From the NCBI GenBank assembly GCA_036392615.1, contig DASVXQ010000167.1, positions 1-6,344 on the forward strand: DNA of 6,344 bases, in the 5' to 3' direction. The position numbers and the translations under genes are program-made. Source of the DNA: DASVXQ01 sp036392615. GTDB taxonomy: Bacteria; Actinomycetota; CALGFH01. Below the pieces are notes generated by a model, which was not told the origin of the DNA, made no database searches, and saw only the letters and a list, made by a program, of their open reading frames with translations. Each line of letters begins with the position of its first letter. The first letter of the stretch is position 1. Positions 6,322-6,344 of this stretch are shown here, piece by piece.

Positions 6322-6344
6322 AGCGCGGGCGGCTCTCCCGCGCT
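6322..6344. repeat. Hairpin-forming inverted repeat at the right edge
   Basis: AGCGCGGG (6322-6329) and CCCGCGCT (6337-6344) form a perfect 8-bp stem around a seven-base loop. It may continue beyond the window. It could be a terminator of an unseen neighbouring gene; no T-run is visible on the side that can be read, so it is listed only as an inverted repeat. Confidence 0.45.

Overview
The window is GC-rich chromosomal DNA (roughly 70% GC by eye) from an actinomycete or a close relative (Actinomycetota). The lineage signal comes from the gene content: an actinobacterial-type phosphatidylinositol-phosphate synthase directly coupled to a phosphatidylinositol-mannoside acyltransferase. GTG starts and strong G/C preference at third codon positions agree with this. 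I cannot name a genus.

Layout. (1) Positions 1-1595, minus strand: a two-gene run, pgsA (PI-phosphate synthase) followed by a patA-like PIM acyltransferase that overlaps it by 4 bases (GTGA) and runs off the left edge. In mycobacteria the next gene in this order is the mannosyltransferase pimA, so it may lie just outside. (2) Positions 1596-1822: a divergent intergenic region with a good candidate SigA-type promoter for pgsA (-35 TTGAGC, 17-base spacer, TGC-extended -10 TAGCCT) and only weak candidates for the rightward gene. (3) Positions 1823-3904, plus strand: a full-length EF-G-like translational GTPase of the EF-G2 (fusA2) subfamily, with altered switch I and a Tyr in place of the catalytic His of the G3 motif. 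(4) Positions 3905-3982: a convergent intergenic gap dominated by a perfect 13-bp hairpin that probably terminates both flanking genes. (5) Positions 3983-6208, minus strand: a large secreted protein with signal peptide, an apparent seven-repeat beta-propeller, one fibronectin type III domain and a C-terminal LamG/concanavalin A-like domain. (6) Positions 6209-6344: its upstream region, with a hairpin at the right edge.

Functionally, pgsA and the acyltransferase belong to one pathway, synthesis of phosphatidylinositol and its mannosylated, acylated derivatives in the envelope. The EF-G2 gene and the secreted propeller/LamG protein are independent transcription units with no obvious pathway link. 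I see no mobile element, CRISPR array, tRNA or rRNA. No stretch longer than about 230 bases lacks a gene. The least ordinary gene is the secreted propeller-FnIII-LamG protein. I do not see strong evidence for a new multigene system.
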